Under the pieces are notes generated by a model, which saw only the letters and a list, made by a program, of their open reading frames with translations, did no database searches and was not told where the DNA came from. From Desulfatibacillum sp. (GTDB taxonomy: Bacteria > Desulfobacterota > Desulfobacteria > Desulfobacterales > SpSt-501): 64,000 nucleotides of DNA. Both the position numbers and the translations under genes were made by a program. This document shows, piece after piece, positions 53,722-63,389 of this stretch. The stretch's first letter is position 1; each line of letters starts with the position of its first letter. The stretch spans positions 1-64,000 of the forward strand of contig DYEU01000033.1 of assembly GCA_020725555.1 (NCBI GenBank), given 5' to 3'.

Positions 53722-55356
53722 TTAGGGGGTGGTTTCGAGCTTTACAAAGGGCTTGGGAGGAGTGATTTTCAATTTTTTTAATATGTTGGCCTGGTCGGCG
53801 CTGAGCGCGGTGTGCCGGAGAATACGGTTTTTTTCATTCAAAAATTCACCGAGATGAAGCCGCTGCATGACGCGCCGGATCACCGCCCAACTCATCTCGG
53901 TCTCCACCTCGGCGATGCGCACCAGAAGCAGCGCCAGCCAGCAAATCAGCACGTGGGAGCGGATGCGATCGTCCTTGGAATGGTAAATGGGTCTGAGCGA
54001 GAGGCTGCTTTTCAGTGTCCGGAAGGCGCGCTCCACTTCCAAGAGCTGCTTGTAGCCCAGGGCGACGTCCTCAACCGACAAGCTCTCATCGCTGGTTGAA
54101 AGCAGGTACTTGCCGTCCAGGGCCTCTTCCTGCTTGACCTTGGCAAGGTCGATTTTGAACTTGCCGCTTTTTAGCTCTTTGACATACCGACCCCGGGAAG
54201 GGTGCAGCAGCAGCCGGCATTCGGGTTTTTTGCGTCTCTTGCCGTTTAGGGCCTCAAGCTCGCAGCGCAGCCGTTCCAAGTTTTTCTCACGGGTGATCCG
54301 GTCGGCCTCGGCCTGCTGGGGGTTGTAGGCGATCACATAGCGCCGGCGCCCGGTGCCCTCGCCGACATGGACTTGCTTCACCTGCAGGGTGTCGGCCACC
54401 ACCTTGAAGCGGCCCGGGTGGCGTAAGGCCATCTCGCTCATGTGGTTGCCCCGCAGCTTCTCGCCCAGGATGTATTGGCCGCCGGCTTTCTGCAGGATAC
54501 GCCGGTTCTCATCACTGGTCATCCCGCGGTCCATCACCCACACGACACGGCCGAGCTTCCAGTTGTTCAGATCCTGCTGCACCCGGTCGACACTCTGGCT
54601 GTCGTGCCGGTTGCCGGGCAGCACCCAGCAGCGCACCGGGATCCCCTCGCGGGTCACCGCCAGCCCCACGGTCACAAGGGGTAAGTCATCGCGCTTTTCT
54701 TTGGACTTGCCGTAAGCCTTGAGTTCCGAGGGGCCCGGCTCTTCGATCTCAAAATAGGTGTTGGTGGTGTCGAAGAAGATCAGATCCACCGTGAGGTTCA
54801 AAAGGCTCGCCGTGGACCAGAAGACCTCCTTCTGGATCGCCTCGGCATGCTCGAGCAGAAAGTCCATCGCCCGGTAGAAGTGTTGCACCTGAAGCGGGCT
54901 CTCCTCTCCTCCAAGGAAGACTTCCTCGGCCGCCCACTGCTCGATGGCCAGCTTCGAGCAGGGGGACAGGGCCCGGTTGGCCACCATGGCGAACAGCGCC
55001 TGCTCAACGGGGGCGGTGAACGGGCGGTCTTTTAGAGCTGCCTTCAGGCAGGTGCCGATATGCAACCGGTCCCAGAGGGCTTTGAGCAGGTAGGCACCCC
55101 CGGCCGGGCGGCTGCGGACAAAAGCCAAGGGTTCATTGGCTTGCAGCGTGAGGGCATCCTCGGGGCCCAGGAAGCGGCACAGGCTGTTGACCAGCCGCTT
55201 GATGGCCTCGATGTCCAGCTGATCCTTGCGGCCGAAGGAGTAGATGACCTCGGCCTGGGCGAAGCCCTTTTCAGGGTTCCAGGCGTTGTGGGCGAGTTGG
55301 ACGTACTCGACGCAGGAGCCGTCCTTGTTCTTGCGTTGGATGGTGCGTACGTACAT
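53722..55356 (-). CDS. IS1634-family transposase
   Basis: A 544-residue DDE transposase. N-terminal MYVRTIQRKNKDGSCVEYVQ is typical of IS1634/IS4-like enzymes. The acidic triad is visible in IFFDTTNTYFE (first Asp), VVWVMDRGMTSDENRR (second Asp) and the C-terminal region with YKQLLEVERAFRTLKSSL (Glu in the YREK-like helix). Length is normal and there is no frameshift, so it is probably active. Codon use and lower G+C differ from the host. Confidence 0.93.
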   Translation of the reverse strand: MYVRTIQRKNKDGSCVEYVQLAHNAWNPEKGFAQAEVIYSFGRKDQLDIEAIKRLVNSLCRFLGPEDALTLQANEPLAFVRSRPAGGAYLLKALWDRLHIGTCLKAALKDRPFTAPVEQALFAMVANRALSPCSKLAIEQWAAEEVFLGGEESPLQVQHFYRAMDFLLEHAEAIQKEVFWSTASLLNLTVDLIFFDTTNTYFEIEEPGPSELKAYGKSKEKRDDLPLVTVGLAVTREGIPVRCWVLPGNRHDSQSVDRVQQDLNNWKLGRVVWVMDRGMTSDENRRILQKAGGQYILGEKLRGNHMSEMALRHPGRFKVVADTLQVKQVHVGEGTGRRRYVIAYNPQQAEADRITREKNLERLRCELEALNGKRRKKPECRLLLHPSRGRYVKELKSGKFKIDLAKVKQEEALDGKYLLSTSDESLSVEDVALGYKQLLEVERAFRTLKSSLSLRPIYHSKDDRIRSHVLICWLALLLVRIAEVETEMSWAVIRRVMQRLHLGEFLNEKNRILRHTALSADQANILKKLKITPPKPFVKLETTP

Positions 55357-55489
55357 GCCTATCTACATCGCATGTACACATAGCCTTGTCAAGCTAAATA
55401 TGACATATCGTGTGCCTATGCACTTCGCCAAAAATCCGAGGTCGGTGTGAATGGATTCAGCAACTTTGAAATGAAAAGACGCCCAATTG

Positions 55490-55512
55490 TGCCTATGACT
55501 GTCGAACCCAGG
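55490..55512 (-). repeat. Right terminal inverted repeat of the IS
   Basis: 23 bp, perfect partner of 53628-53650; followed by CGTTG. Confidence 0.92.
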
Positions 55513-55514
55513 CG

Positions 55515-55835
55515 TTGGTCTGGCTCCATGGCGAGATCACGACCCCACCTTTCTCCTCCGCGTCAAGGGTTGAGGTCGGAGCGCTTCTGCGCCGCCTGCA
55601 GAGAGGCGACAAGCTTGGCTTGCCGCACTCCCGGCCCCTCCCGGAGATCGGTTCGCGGTGCCACGAACTGCGAATCCCGGACACGACCGCCACCTGGCGA
55701 ATCATTTACCGGCTCGATGCCGACGCCGTGGTGATCGTCGCGGTGTTTAGCAAGAAGACGTCAAAGCTTCCCGCGCCGGTGATCAAGGTGTGCCGACAAC
55801 GGTTGCGGGAGTACGATGAGGCCGCCAAGGAGTGA
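55515..55835 (+). pseudogene. RelE/HigB (Gp49-like) toxin, 5' end cut off by the IS
   Basis: The remaining frame starts VWLHGEITTPPFSSASRVEV and contains GLPHSRPLPEIGSRCHELRI, WRIIYRLDADAVVIVAVFSKKT and a C-terminal QRLREYDEAAKE, the full Gp49-like RelE/ParE fold of about 105 residues. Joining the sequences on both sides of the IS (one CGTTG copy) gives ...WDKPLVWLHGE, the usual N-terminal text of the family. So the IS sits after the codons for K-P-L. An in-frame TTG at 55515 could still initiate translation, giving a nearly complete toxin without its promoter. The antitoxin gene follows 6 bp later. Confidence 0.8.
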
Positions 55836-55841
55836 GTCACG

Positions 55842-56174
55842 ATGGACAAGCGCAAGCAACGCAAGCTGGAGGCCAAGGGCTGGCGGGTCGGTTCAACCGC
55901 AGAGTTCCTGGGCCTGATCCCGGATGTGGCGGCAATTGTCGAGATGAAACTCCGGCTGAGCCATGCACTTCGGGCGCGCCGCACCGCCCTCGGCCTCTCC
56001 CAGGTGGCGGCCGCCAAGCGCCTTGGTTCGAGTCAATCCCGCGTGGCAAAGATGGAGGCGGCCGATCGCTCGGTATCGATCGATCTGTTGATCAAGGGGC
56101 TGGTAGCCTTGGGGGCTAGCCCTCACGACGTTGGCAAGGCCCTCCAGCAGCGACCAGCCGGTGTAGCTGCATAA
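55842..56174 (+). CDS. HigA-type antitoxin with XRE helix-turn-helix
   Basis: A 110-residue antitoxin. Residues about 40-95 form a Cro/C1-type HTH (SHALRARRTALGLSQVAAAKRLGSSQSRVAKMEA), preceded by an N-terminal helical region. It should neutralise the upstream toxin and bind the operator of the module. It is 6 bp after the toxin stop. With the IS upstream, expression now depends on IS-derived or internal promoters. Confidence 0.87.
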   Translation: MDKRKQRKLEAKGWRVGSTAEFLGLIPDVAAIVEMKLRLSHALRARRTALGLSQVAAAKRLGSSQSRVAKMEAADRSVSIDLLIKGLVALGASPHDVGKALQQRPAGVAA

Positions 56175-56205
56175 CGCCCAGCATCAGCTGCGGCGCGAAG
56201 CGCCG

Positions 56206-58989
56206 TCAGCTGCATGCTGTTGTTGGGCCGCCCTCCTCAAGCCGCACCTTGTCTGCGAGCCCTAAATCATCCAGGATCTGGCGAAGGTCGGACGTCAGGC
56301 TTCCCGCTACGTCGCGGTTGACCGTCACGGAGAAGTCGACGCCAACCCTGAGGTCGGAGCCCGACCTGAGTTTCGGCAGAACCTTCGTCCCCAGCCGATT
56401 CCACAGCTCGGGCGGGACAGCGCCGACCAGACGGATGGTCTTCGTTTGGACCCCAGGCGTTGGCTCCGGGCCGGGTTTGGGTTCGGGACCGCGTCCGGGC
56501 CCCGGCACGGGAGGAGCCGGTTCCGGTCCCGGAGCGGGCTCGGGAACGCCCGCCTTAAGTGCCTGGGCCTTGGCCTTCGTCAGCAGGAAGACCCCCGACT
56601 CAAAGGCGACCTCCTCCGGGGAGATAAGCTCCTGGAACCAGACCCGCTCGTAGGTTCCGTCGGCCTTCTGACCCGAGGCGAGTCCGAAGTCCCCCCTTGC
56701 GACGAACTCGACGATCTTGCCCCGGAGGGTCGTGTCGGGATCGAGCAACCGCGTGAGCGAGCCGTTGAGGAAACTCTGCCGCAGGCTGGCCAGCGGCCAA
56801 GCCCCGGATTCTTTCAACGCGGGCGGCCAGTTCCGGTCGATGTATCCCGCGCCGACCGATTCGTTGAGGAGCGCGGCCGACTTGAGCGCCGCGATGACTC
56901 TGCCGCACAGGGTCTCGCCGCTACTGGAGTGTCCAGCCCCGAGGTCGATGGTCTTGAGCCCGTCCGATTCCTGGTGGTCGGCGACCACCGCAAACCGATA
57001 GCCGCCCCAGACCTCGTCTTTCGCAGCCTCTCCCGCGGCGGCGACTTTCGATTGGAGATCCGCTCGATCCATGCGGTCGAAGTCGCCCCCGAGCGTGCCG
57101 TCGGCAACCTCCCGGGCCACCCGTTTCCAGGCGAGCCACAGTTCAACCTTCTCCCGCAGGTCCCGACCCGGCTTCTTGATGCACCACACGAGCGACCCCG
57201 GGTAGAGCCGCGGGGACTTGCCGCGTTGTTTGGTCCATTCCGCAATCTGCGAGCGCAATGATCCGCCGCCCGTCCACTCGGCCTCCGGCTCGGCCACGAC
57301 GAGCGTCAGCTTTGGCGTGTCGGGCACCTCGGCGCCGTCGCGGGGAAAGGGCACTACGGGAATGCTCGCGCCTCGGCGGAACTCGTCCTCGACGAGCTTT
57401 CGAAGGGCGGGCTTGATCTCGGCCTCTTCGTCCAGAGACGCGCGGCGGTCGCTGACCACCTTCTTCATCGTGGGCTGAAAGCCGATCTTGAACCCATCCG
57501 AGCCCACCTTGCGGATGAAGTAGGACTTGTCCTCCAGGGCAAAGGCGGCGTTGTCCACGGAGGTGGTATCCACCTCCGGCTCGCCGAGGGCGAAGCGCAG
57601 TTCCGGCAGGTGCGCGACCTTGTCCGTCTGGCCACCGGAGGACTCGAAGAGGATCGCCGTTCCCACTCGGCGATGGATGTCGCGGAGTGGGCCCTTCGTG
57701 TCGGCGTCTAGCGCCCTCGCGTGGGCTTGCTCGCCGGCGATGTCCGCATCGATGGCCGCGACGAGCCGAGACTCGCCCAATTGGCCGAGGATGACGCTGC
57801 GGAAGCCCGGATCAAAGAGCGGAGCCGACCCGAGCGTGATGAGAGGCTCCGTGCGTGCCCTACGGAAGCTCTCCTGGGAGGCGATAGCGATCCACTGGGC
57901 CAGCATTGCCAGGGTGCCGCGCGTCTGCTGGTACTGCGAGAGCGCCTGCCACTTCCGCTGGAAGACGGAGAGCGTGGCCGGATGGAACGGGTAGCAGGCC
58001 TCGAATCGCCGAAGGAGGTACTCCCTCGCCTTCGCCTCCGTCACCGCCGTGTCCACGGCGGTCCATTCCGGAGGGAGCTGCGCCCTCCGTTCGAAGCACC
58101 AATCAGCGAAGGCCTTGGCCACGTTCTTCCTGGTGCGATCGCTTCCGAGGTCCTCGAAGAGCCGCCGCCGGACGACCTCGCTGATCTCCGTCTCGTCATT
58201 GGCGATGAGGTCCTTGGCGACGCGCCGGACGACCTTGGTGATCTTGTCCTGCCACTGCATGTCCCAGTCGGTCATCTCGACCTGGCTGCGCGGGAGGCTG
58301 ATCACCGCCGCGCCGTGCGTCGTTCCCGTTGTGGCGACCGTCAAGTTCTGGATAAAGGCGTGGAACGACTCCGCCATGCCGCGATGCCGGTTGAGGAAGT
58401 TGAGCACCTCGTCGAAGAGGAGGAGCACCGGTGCGTTCGCCGCTTTGAAGACGCGGGCGATGGACTCCGTCCCCGGCGGGGTGGTCTTCGCGGCGGTGCC
58501 GAGCGCTTCGACGCCCGCATCCCCGGCGAGCTGTCGTCCGATGTCGATCCACGGAGTCTCTTTGCCCTCCTGCGGGTCCCACGCGTTTCCAACGAACACG
58601 CCCACCCGTGCCTTGGGAACCGACGAGAGGCCGGCGTCCCGCACCAGATCGGAGACCCCCGAGTAGCCGGACGCCTTCTCGCCGCTCGTGCCGAGGTGGT
58701 ACAGGGCCGTCAGCGTGTGCGTCTTGCCGCCGCCGAACTGGGTGATCAGGGTCAAGACCGGCGCGGTGTTGTCGGTCTTGCCCGAGAGCCTTCGGAGGAC
58801 CATGCCTGCGTGCTCGCGCAAGGCCCGGGTGAAGCACGTGCGGGCGAAGAATTGCTTCGGGTCGCGGTAGTCCTCCGGTGCCGTCTTCGCCACGACCTGT
58901 TCGAGGGCGATGGCGAACTCGTCCGGGTTGAAGGACCGTCCCTCCCGGACCTCCTTTTGCGGCGTCGCTACTCTGTACCAAGGCTCCAT
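56206..58989 (-). CDS. DUF499 AAA-like ATPase, anti-phage-associated (Hma class)
   Basis: A 927-residue ATPase. Walker A is TQFGGGKTHTL (GGGKT at 86-90) and Walker B-like VLLLFDEVLNFL near 190; the N terminus FNPDEFAIALEQVV and RDPKQFFARTCFTRALREH match DUF499. The body of about 600 residues is followed by a Pro/Gly/Glu-rich linker (about 838-875) and a C-terminal domain of about 50 residues. DUF499 ATPases pair with DUF1156 DNA methylases and a helicase in Hma-type (helicase, methylase, ATPase) defence loci. It is the last gene of the coupled operon that enters from beyond 64 kb; the helicase is not in this window. Confidence 0.85.
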   Translation of the reverse strand: MEPWYRVATPQKEVREGRSFNPDEFAIALEQVVAKTAPEDYRDPKQFFARTCFTRALREHAGMVLRRLSGKTDNTAPVLTLITQFGGGKTHTLTALYHLGTSGEKASGYSGVSDLVRDAGLSSVPKARVGVFVGNAWDPQEGKETPWIDIGRQLAGDAGVEALGTAAKTTPPGTESIARVFKAANAPVLLLFDEVLNFLNRHRGMAESFHAFIQNLTVATTGTTHGAAVISLPRSQVEMTDWDMQWQDKITKVVRRVAKDLIANDETEISEVVRRRLFEDLGSDRTRKNVAKAFADWCFERRAQLPPEWTAVDTAVTEAKAREYLLRRFEACYPFHPATLSVFQRKWQALSQYQQTRGTLAMLAQWIAIASQESFRRARTEPLITLGSAPLFDPGFRSVILGQLGESRLVAAIDADIAGEQAHARALDADTKGPLRDIHRRVGTAILFESSGGQTDKVAHLPELRFALGEPEVDTTSVDNAAFALEDKSYFIRKVGSDGFKIGFQPTMKKVVSDRRASLDEEAEIKPALRKLVEDEFRRGASIPVVPFPRDGAEVPDTPKLTLVVAEPEAEWTGGGSLRSQIAEWTKQRGKSPRLYPGSLVWCIKKPGRDLREKVELWLAWKRVAREVADGTLGGDFDRMDRADLQSKVAAAGEAAKDEVWGGYRFAVVADHQESDGLKTIDLGAGHSSSGETLCGRVIAALKSAALLNESVGAGYIDRNWPPALKESGAWPLASLRQSFLNGSLTRLLDPDTTLRGKIVEFVARGDFGLASGQKADGTYERVWFQELISPEEVAFESGVFLLTKAKAQALKAGVPEPAPGPEPAPPVPGPGRGPEPKPGPEPTPGVQTKTIRLVGAVPPELWNRLGTKVLPKLRSGSDLRVGVDFSVTVNRDVAGSLTSDLRQILDDLGLADKVRLEEGGPTTACS

Positions 58990-59005
58990 CAGCAGCCCCC
59001 CTCTT

Positions 59006-59033
59006 CACCACAGAGACACAGAGGACACAGAGA
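59006..59033 (+). repeat. Left arm of the inverted repeat flanking the GxxExxY gene
   Basis: CACCACAGAGACACAGAG plus GACACAGAGA. Nearly identical (about two differences) to the reverse complement of 59407-59434. It sits between the DUF499 gene and the GxxExxY gene. Confidence 0.8.
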
Positions 59034-59035
59034 AG

Positions 59036-59407
59036 TCATAGAATCCTCCTGCGGATGCCCTCTTTCAGAACAGGGACGTTGAAGTTGATGAGCAGGCCGA
59101 TTTTCCACCTGCCAAGTTTCAGATAGGTGAGTAATTGTGCCTCGTGTATGGGTTCGATTGCTTGGCACGCTTTGATTTCAACGACCACCGCCTCCGCAAC
59201 CAGCAGATCGAGGCGATAGCCACAGTCCAGTTTGCAGCCCTTGTATTCAACGGCAAGCGGCTTCTGGCGTTCGAAGGGGATGTCACGCAGGTTCAACTCG
59301 CGGCACAAACACTCTTCGTAGGCGGACTCCAACAGCCCTGGCCCCAGCACCTTGTGGACCTCGATGGCCGCGCCAATTATCTGTTCGGTTATCCGATTTA
59401 ACTCCAT
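59036..59407 (-). CDS. GxxExxY protein (PD-(D/E)XK-like), carried by a repeat-flanked cassette
   Basis: A 123-residue protein counted from [37 protein letters not shown] contains the GxxExxY signature, and [14 protein letters not shown] with a later Q-LLTYLKL reproduces a PD-(D/E)XK nuclease core. An upstream in-frame ATG (59443) would add HHRDTESTE, which is simply the translated inverted repeat, and that ATG overlaps the methylase stop (ATGA). The gene is enclosed by inverted repeats at 59006 and 59407, so it appears to have been inserted between the methylase and ATPase genes. Function in the family is not established. Confidence 0.82.
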   Translation of the reverse strand: MELNRITEQIIGAAIEVHKVLGPGLLESAYEECLCRELNLRDIPFERQKPLAVEYKGCKLDCGYRLDLLVAEAVVVEIKACQAIEPIHEAQLLTYLKLGRWKIGLLINFNVPVLKEGIRRRIL

Positions 59408-59434
59408 CTCTGTGCTCTCTGTGTCTCTGTGGTG
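59407..59434 (-). repeat. Right arm of the inverted repeat flanking the GxxExxY gene
   Basis: Reverse complement begins CACCACAGAGACACAGAGAG. It contributes the first codons of the extended GxxExxY reading frame. Confidence 0.8.
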
Positions 59435-59439
59435 CATCT

Positions 59440-62400
59440 TCATCTCGGCACCGCCAGGAGCATCGCATCCAGCAGCCGCTTTTCTTCGCTCCCCTTCGGG
59501 TAGAGCGCGGAGAGCGCGTTGGCGAGGCGGAGGAAGTCCGGCCCGCGCTCCTGCTCCGCCTTCAGCAGAGTTCGCAGGGCGTTGGCGCGACCGCCGGCCT
59601 GGAGCAGCATCGCCATGTGGACTCGGTCGAGCGTCGTGGCCTCGCGGCTGGTCTCCAGGGGCTCGTCCGGCACGTACGGGCCGGCCTTCCTACGCCCGCG
59701 ACCGCGTCCCTTGCCTCTCGCCGCTGCCTCTTCCTCGTTCTCCGCGAAGAGCATCAGTTGGTGGATGTCCGCCGCAGGAGCCTTTTCCAGTCGTTGGGCG
59801 ACGGCCTCCGCCCCGTCCTTGCCGAACAGGGTTCTGGCGCGCTCCGTGACCGGGAAAAGGCGAACGACTCCCTTCTTCGTCTCGATGATCCGGCCTTCCC
59901 ACTTGGGGAGGTTGATGCCCAAGGGCTGGGCGAAACGTCGGACCACGTCGAAGACCAGGGAAAAACCTTTGCACCGCCGAGACGCAGAGGACACAGAGTT
60001 TTCATCTTCGTTTTCATCGGGTTCTTCTTCCTCTGTGTTCTCTGTGTCTCTGTGGTGAATCTCTTGGCCGTTCGTGCTCTGCAGCGTCCAAAGGAAGAGG
60101 GCCGTCAGACGCGCGTCTTCCTCTACGGCCCCCGCGGCACCATTTCGCGCCTTCGCTTCGGCGGTGCCGAGCACCTGCTCCAGCGCCGCGCGTCCGACGA
60201 CCTCCCAGACCTTCTCCAGATACTCGGCGAGCGTCACTTCGCGCCCCTCGGCGGTTTCTACCTTCGAATAGCGGCTGAAGATCTCGAGCGCCGGGCCGAT
60301 ACATGCGAAGACCAGGTCCGCACCGCGGATGCCTTCCTCCTGAAGTCGCTCCATCCAGTCCCCGACGCGCTTCGGCAATTCACGCAGCACCTCGCCCCAG
60401 TCGCCCACCGGCGCATCGTCAGGGCGCGGACGGCAGATTAGGTGGACGCTGGTGGCGAGCGCGGCGGATTCGCGGGCCCGCAGGCGCGAAGCCATCTCGG
60501 TCGCGATGGGCCAAGAGCCGGTGATCGTCCAGCCGCCGCGGATCAATCCATTCAGAAGCGCTTCCCAGCCTTCCGTGGTCTTGTGGGCGAAGACGACGGA
60601 GCCGACACCGTCCTCGCGCAGCACACGCCGGCCCTCGGCGAACGCCCTGGCCATTGTCTCCTCGAACCACGCGCGGTCCTTGGGCCGGCCGTCGTCCTTC
60701 TTGGTCTCGTCCTGCACCGTCTCGCGCGTCTTGGGCGTGAGCGGGTTAGCCGGATCGAAGGGATCGCGCAGTAACGGATGCCCCGGCAACGCTCGCTTGA
60801 GCCAAACGAAAAAGAAGTCCGAGAGGTCGGCGTAGGGCACGGCGTCGTAATACGGAGGGTCGGTGAACCAGACCTGCGCCGTCTCGTCCGGCAGCGGGTG
60901 CTCGGTCGCGTCCGCCTGCTGCACCTGTCCTGCGCGCGAGCTGGGCAAGGTCTCGGCTACCATTGCGCCCCATTCAAGGGCACCGTCATAGTTACCGCTG
61001 CTATCGGAGAATGGGAAGACTTCGCAGTAATCCCAGATCATCGGTAGTGCCTGACGACCGTAGGTGTGATTGACTTTTTCGCCCGTCAGGTGCCACGAAC
61101 AGAGCGTTGACCAATAGTCCGCACACCGGTCCACAACCACTGCTATTGCCGCCCGCACCGCCTCGCCGTCCGCGCCCGGCCGCTCGCGGGCGAGCCGCGC
61201 AAGCGTCGCCAGCGCCACCTTCTGCCGCGCCGTGAATAGGTCGCCCCACCTTAGCATGCCGTACTTCTGGATGCTGAAGGCGCGACCCGCACCAGTGCCA
61301 CCACCGACGGGGGTCGATTCGTCCGGCACGGGGCACGATCCCTTTCGACCGCCTTTCTCCCACTCCGCGAGCATTTCGCGGACCCGACCCTGAGCCCGGA
61401 AGACAAATTGGTAATCACGCCCGGTAGCGAGACGATAGGTACGGCCAGGTTCTCCAGGCCGGAGAACTGCAACCGCAAGAAGCTGTGCGCCACCGATGCG
61501 GCGGCCGCTCTTGTCGAAGACTACGTCCGCACCACCTCGCTGCTCGGCGAGTTGAGCCCGGACTCGTTCAGGTGCGAGCACCGCTCCGCACTCCGGATTC
61601 AGGCACTTGGCTTTGGCGCGGGTCACCGTGCCGCCAGGGACGTCTTTGTCGCTCTTCGGCTCGAAGACCTCGAACTCGACGCGCGGAACATCATTCTTGG
61701 CCCGAACGATCCTGTATCGGAGGGCTCGTTTGCGGTTTTCCTTCTTACAAAGCCAGAAGGAGCGCACGAGGGGAATTTCCGCGCCGCAGTTGGGCGCCTC
61801 ACAGCGCACCGTCCGCGCCCAGAGGTAGGCGATGGGCGTCGCCCCATCGGGATCCTTCGGATACAGGTCCGCCAGCTCCTTCTCCGCCTGCTGCTTGATC
61901 TCCGCGCCCGCGCGCCGCAGTTCCTCGGCCAGCGTCGGGCCCTGCCACGGGATGTCCTCGAGCATCACCTCGAGGATCAGGCACGCGACCGGGTTGAGAT
62001 CGCTCGCGAAGGCCTCGCAGCCTACGCGCAGCGCTTCGAGCGGAATCGAACCGCCGCCCGCAAACGGATCCACCACCAGCGGCGTCTCCTCTGGATAGGC
62101 CGCCTTCACCAGCGCCCGGCTCACCTCGAGATAGGTGCATTGCGCCGCGTTGTCCCAGTTCGCGAAGTCGGCGATGAACTTGAGGAGCGCCCGGCGGAGG
62201 TCCTCGTCGGTCGTGCCCGGATGGCAGCCGCCCACCTGCGGCAAGAGCTTCCGCGCCTTCGCCTTGAACTCAATCGGGCAGAGCGGATCGCACGGGTCGG
62301 GCCACAGCAGCGCGAGCAGCACCGCCCGGCAAGAAGCCAGGGGTCGCCTCGCCCACCACAGGTGCAACGTACACGGATGCCCGTGCCGAATGCTCTTTTC

Positions 62401-62475
62401 CCGCGCCGCGTGTCTGCTCACTTCGGCGATGGGAAAGTCGACCTCTGCCAAGCGTTTGCACTCCTTGGGGATCAT
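59440..62475 (-). CDS. DUF1156-domain DNA methylase, anti-phage-associated (Hma class)
   Basis: A 1011-residue DNA methyltransferase. DUF1156 at the N terminus ([46 protein letters not shown]), SAM-binding motif [17 protein letters not shown] near 135-150, Cys pairs in the middle that may bind zinc ([19 protein letters not shown]), and the catalytic DPPYYD near 535-541. DPPY implies adenine-N6 or cytosine-N4 methylation. Residues about 806-834 ([20 protein letters not shown]) are encoded by an inserted inverted-repeat element that keeps the frame. The ATG overlaps the upstream gene stop by 4 bp. In Hma-type defence it would mark self DNA for the helicase/ATPase partners. Confidence 0.88.
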   Translation of the reverse strand: MIPKECKRLAEVDFPIAEVSRHAAREKSIRHGHPCTLHLWWARRPLASCRAVLLALLWPDPCDPLCPIEFKAKARKLLPQVGGCHPGTTDEDLRRALLKFIADFANWDNAAQCTYLEVSRALVKAAYPEETPLVVDPFAGGGSIPLEALRVGCEAFASDLNPVACLILEVMLEDIPWQGPTLAEELRRAGAEIKQQAEKELADLYPKDPDGATPIAYLWARTVRCEAPNCGAEIPLVRSFWLCKKENRKRALRYRIVRAKNDVPRVEFEVFEPKSDKDVPGGTVTRAKAKCLNPECGAVLAPERVRAQLAEQRGGADVVFDKSGRRIGGAQLLAVAVLRPGEPGRTYRLATGRDYQFVFRAQGRVREMLAEWEKGGRKGSCPVPDESTPVGGGTGAGRAFSIQKYGMLRWGDLFTARQKVALATLARLARERPGADGEAVRAAIAVVVDRCADYWSTLCSWHLTGEKVNHTYGRQALPMIWDYCEVFPFSDSSGNYDGALEWGAMVAETLPSSRAGQVQQADATEHPLPDETAQVWFTDPPYYDAVPYADLSDFFFVWLKRALPGHPLLRDPFDPANPLTPKTRETVQDETKKDDGRPKDRAWFEETMARAFAEGRRVLREDGVGSVVFAHKTTEGWEALLNGLIRGGWTITGSWPIATEMASRLRARESAALATSVHLICRPRPDDAPVGDWGEVLRELPKRVGDWMERLQEEGIRGADLVFACIGPALEIFSRYSKVETAEGREVTLAEYLEKVWEVVGRAALEQVLGTAEAKARNGAAGAVEEDARLTALFLWTLQSTNGQEIHHRDTENTEEEEPDENEDENSVSSASRRCKGFSLVFDVVRRFAQPLGINLPKWEGRIIETKKGVVRLFPVTERARTLFGKDGAEAVAQRLEKAPAADIHQLMLFAENEEEAAARGKGRGRGRRKAGPYVPDEPLETSREATTLDRVHMAMLLQAGGRANALRTLLKAEQERGPDFLRLANALSALYPKGSEEKRLLDAMLLAVPR
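59971..60058. repeat. Inverted-repeat insertion inside the DUF1156 methylase gene
   Basis: Arms 59971-59998 (GCACCGCCGAGACGCAGAGG...) and 60031-60058 (...TCTGTGTCTCTGTGGTGA) are imperfect inverted copies of the repeats at 59006 and 59407, with a 32-bp centre. The 88-bp element resembles a MITE or solo copy of the GxxExxY cassette ends. The methylase frame reads through it. Confidence 0.75.
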
Positions 62476-63362
62476 GGTTGCGCCGCTCCAATCGGTTGTT
62501 TGTCAACCTCAAGAAGGTCTGCCACCGCGGCGCGGACTACCTGGCAGCAGATGCGGCAGGTATCTCCATCGGGCCTGTCCCTTAAAGTCCTCTGAACGTA
62601 AGGATGGACAATGTTCCGCGACTCTCGCAATGCGTGGCTGAACCGCTTCACATCCCCATGAAGCCAGCCAACTTCGTGGGCTACGTCAATCAACGTAGAC
62701 AGGCTCCAATCCTGGATCTGCCTCACCGCGCCTGTCTTGTCCCTTGGAGCTGCATTCGCCCGCTTGGCTCGATCCAAGTTCTGCTTCACCTTATAAAGGA
62801 GCGCACCCTCTAAGATGCTGCCCATCATGATCACGGCTGACAGGTAAGCACCGCCCCTGAAACATCTCTGGGCTTCTGCCCACCGGAAGGTCAGGATGTC
62901 GGCGAGTAAAGGGTCTGACACTAGGCGCCGGAAATCCGGCGACGCATCCATGGGCGTTTCTTTAGGCCTCGGGACAGTTGCAGCCGCCTTGCACTCACGA
63001 ATCTCCGGTTCAATGTCTATAACTGCAAGTTCAAGACCTTCCACTTGCAGTATCTGGTTCAGATGCTTTGTCACCGCCTGCGTTATTGTTGCATCGCCTC
63101 GGTACTCCTTGAGCGAAGCGAGGCGTTTCAGGACGCTATCAAGAGAGGGCGTGCCATTGATTGCCTGGAGCGATTCCAACACAAACCACTTGCGGGTGGA
63201 GGACGTGCCCTGTGGGCTAACGCCAGCACGGCAGAAGAACTTGCATATCTGCGTCATGGTACGATAAGGCCCTGGTGCACTGTATCCACCGCCGGCGCCT
63301 TCGCCTGCACCGCAGATAGTCTCGGCTATAGATTCAAGCGTGCTGTCATCGAGGCGCTTCAT
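62472..63362 (-). CDS. AbiJ/HEPN-like putative abortive-infection protein
   Basis: A 296-residue protein. The N-terminal half (YRTMTQICKFFCRAGVSP... SLDSVLKRLASLKEYRGD) resembles the N-terminal domains of AbiJ-type proteins. The C-terminal half is helical with AYLSAVIMMGSILEGALLYKV and ALRESRNIVHPYVQ, the pattern of a DUF4145/HEPN-type fold where R-x4-H could be an RNase site (here RESRNIVH). No membrane segment. Stop and start overlap with the methylase gene (ATGA). This identification is by motif impression only; a toxic RNase or a sensor role is inference. Confidence 0.6.
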   Translation of the reverse strand: MKRLDDSTLESIAETICGAGEGAGGGYSAPGPYRTMTQICKFFCRAGVSPQGTSSTRKWFVLESLQAINGTPSLDSVLKRLASLKEYRGDATITQAVTKHLNQILQVEGLELAVIDIEPEIRECKAAATVPRPKETPMDASPDFRRLVSDPLLADILTFRWAEAQRCFRGGAYLSAVIMMGSILEGALLYKVKQNLDRAKRANAAPRDKTGAVRQIQDWSLSTLIDVAHEVGWLHGDVKRFSHALRESRNIVHPYVQRTLRDRPDGDTCRICCQVVRAAVADLLEVDKQPIGAAQP

Positions 63363-63389
63363 GGTGTGCTGTCCCTTCCGTATGGCGCT

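Larger units (their letters stand above)
53628..55512. mobile_element. IS1634-family insertion sequence, complete
   Basis: 1885 bp bounded by identical 23-bp terminal inverted repeats (CCTGGGTTCGACAGTCATAG... at 53628-53650 and its complement at 55490-55512) and flanked by the 5-bp direct duplication CGTTG (53623-53627 and 55513-55517). One intact transposase gene fills it. Perfect repeats and duplication indicate a recent insertion. It landed at the very 5' end of a RelE/HigB-type toxin gene. Confidence 0.92.
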
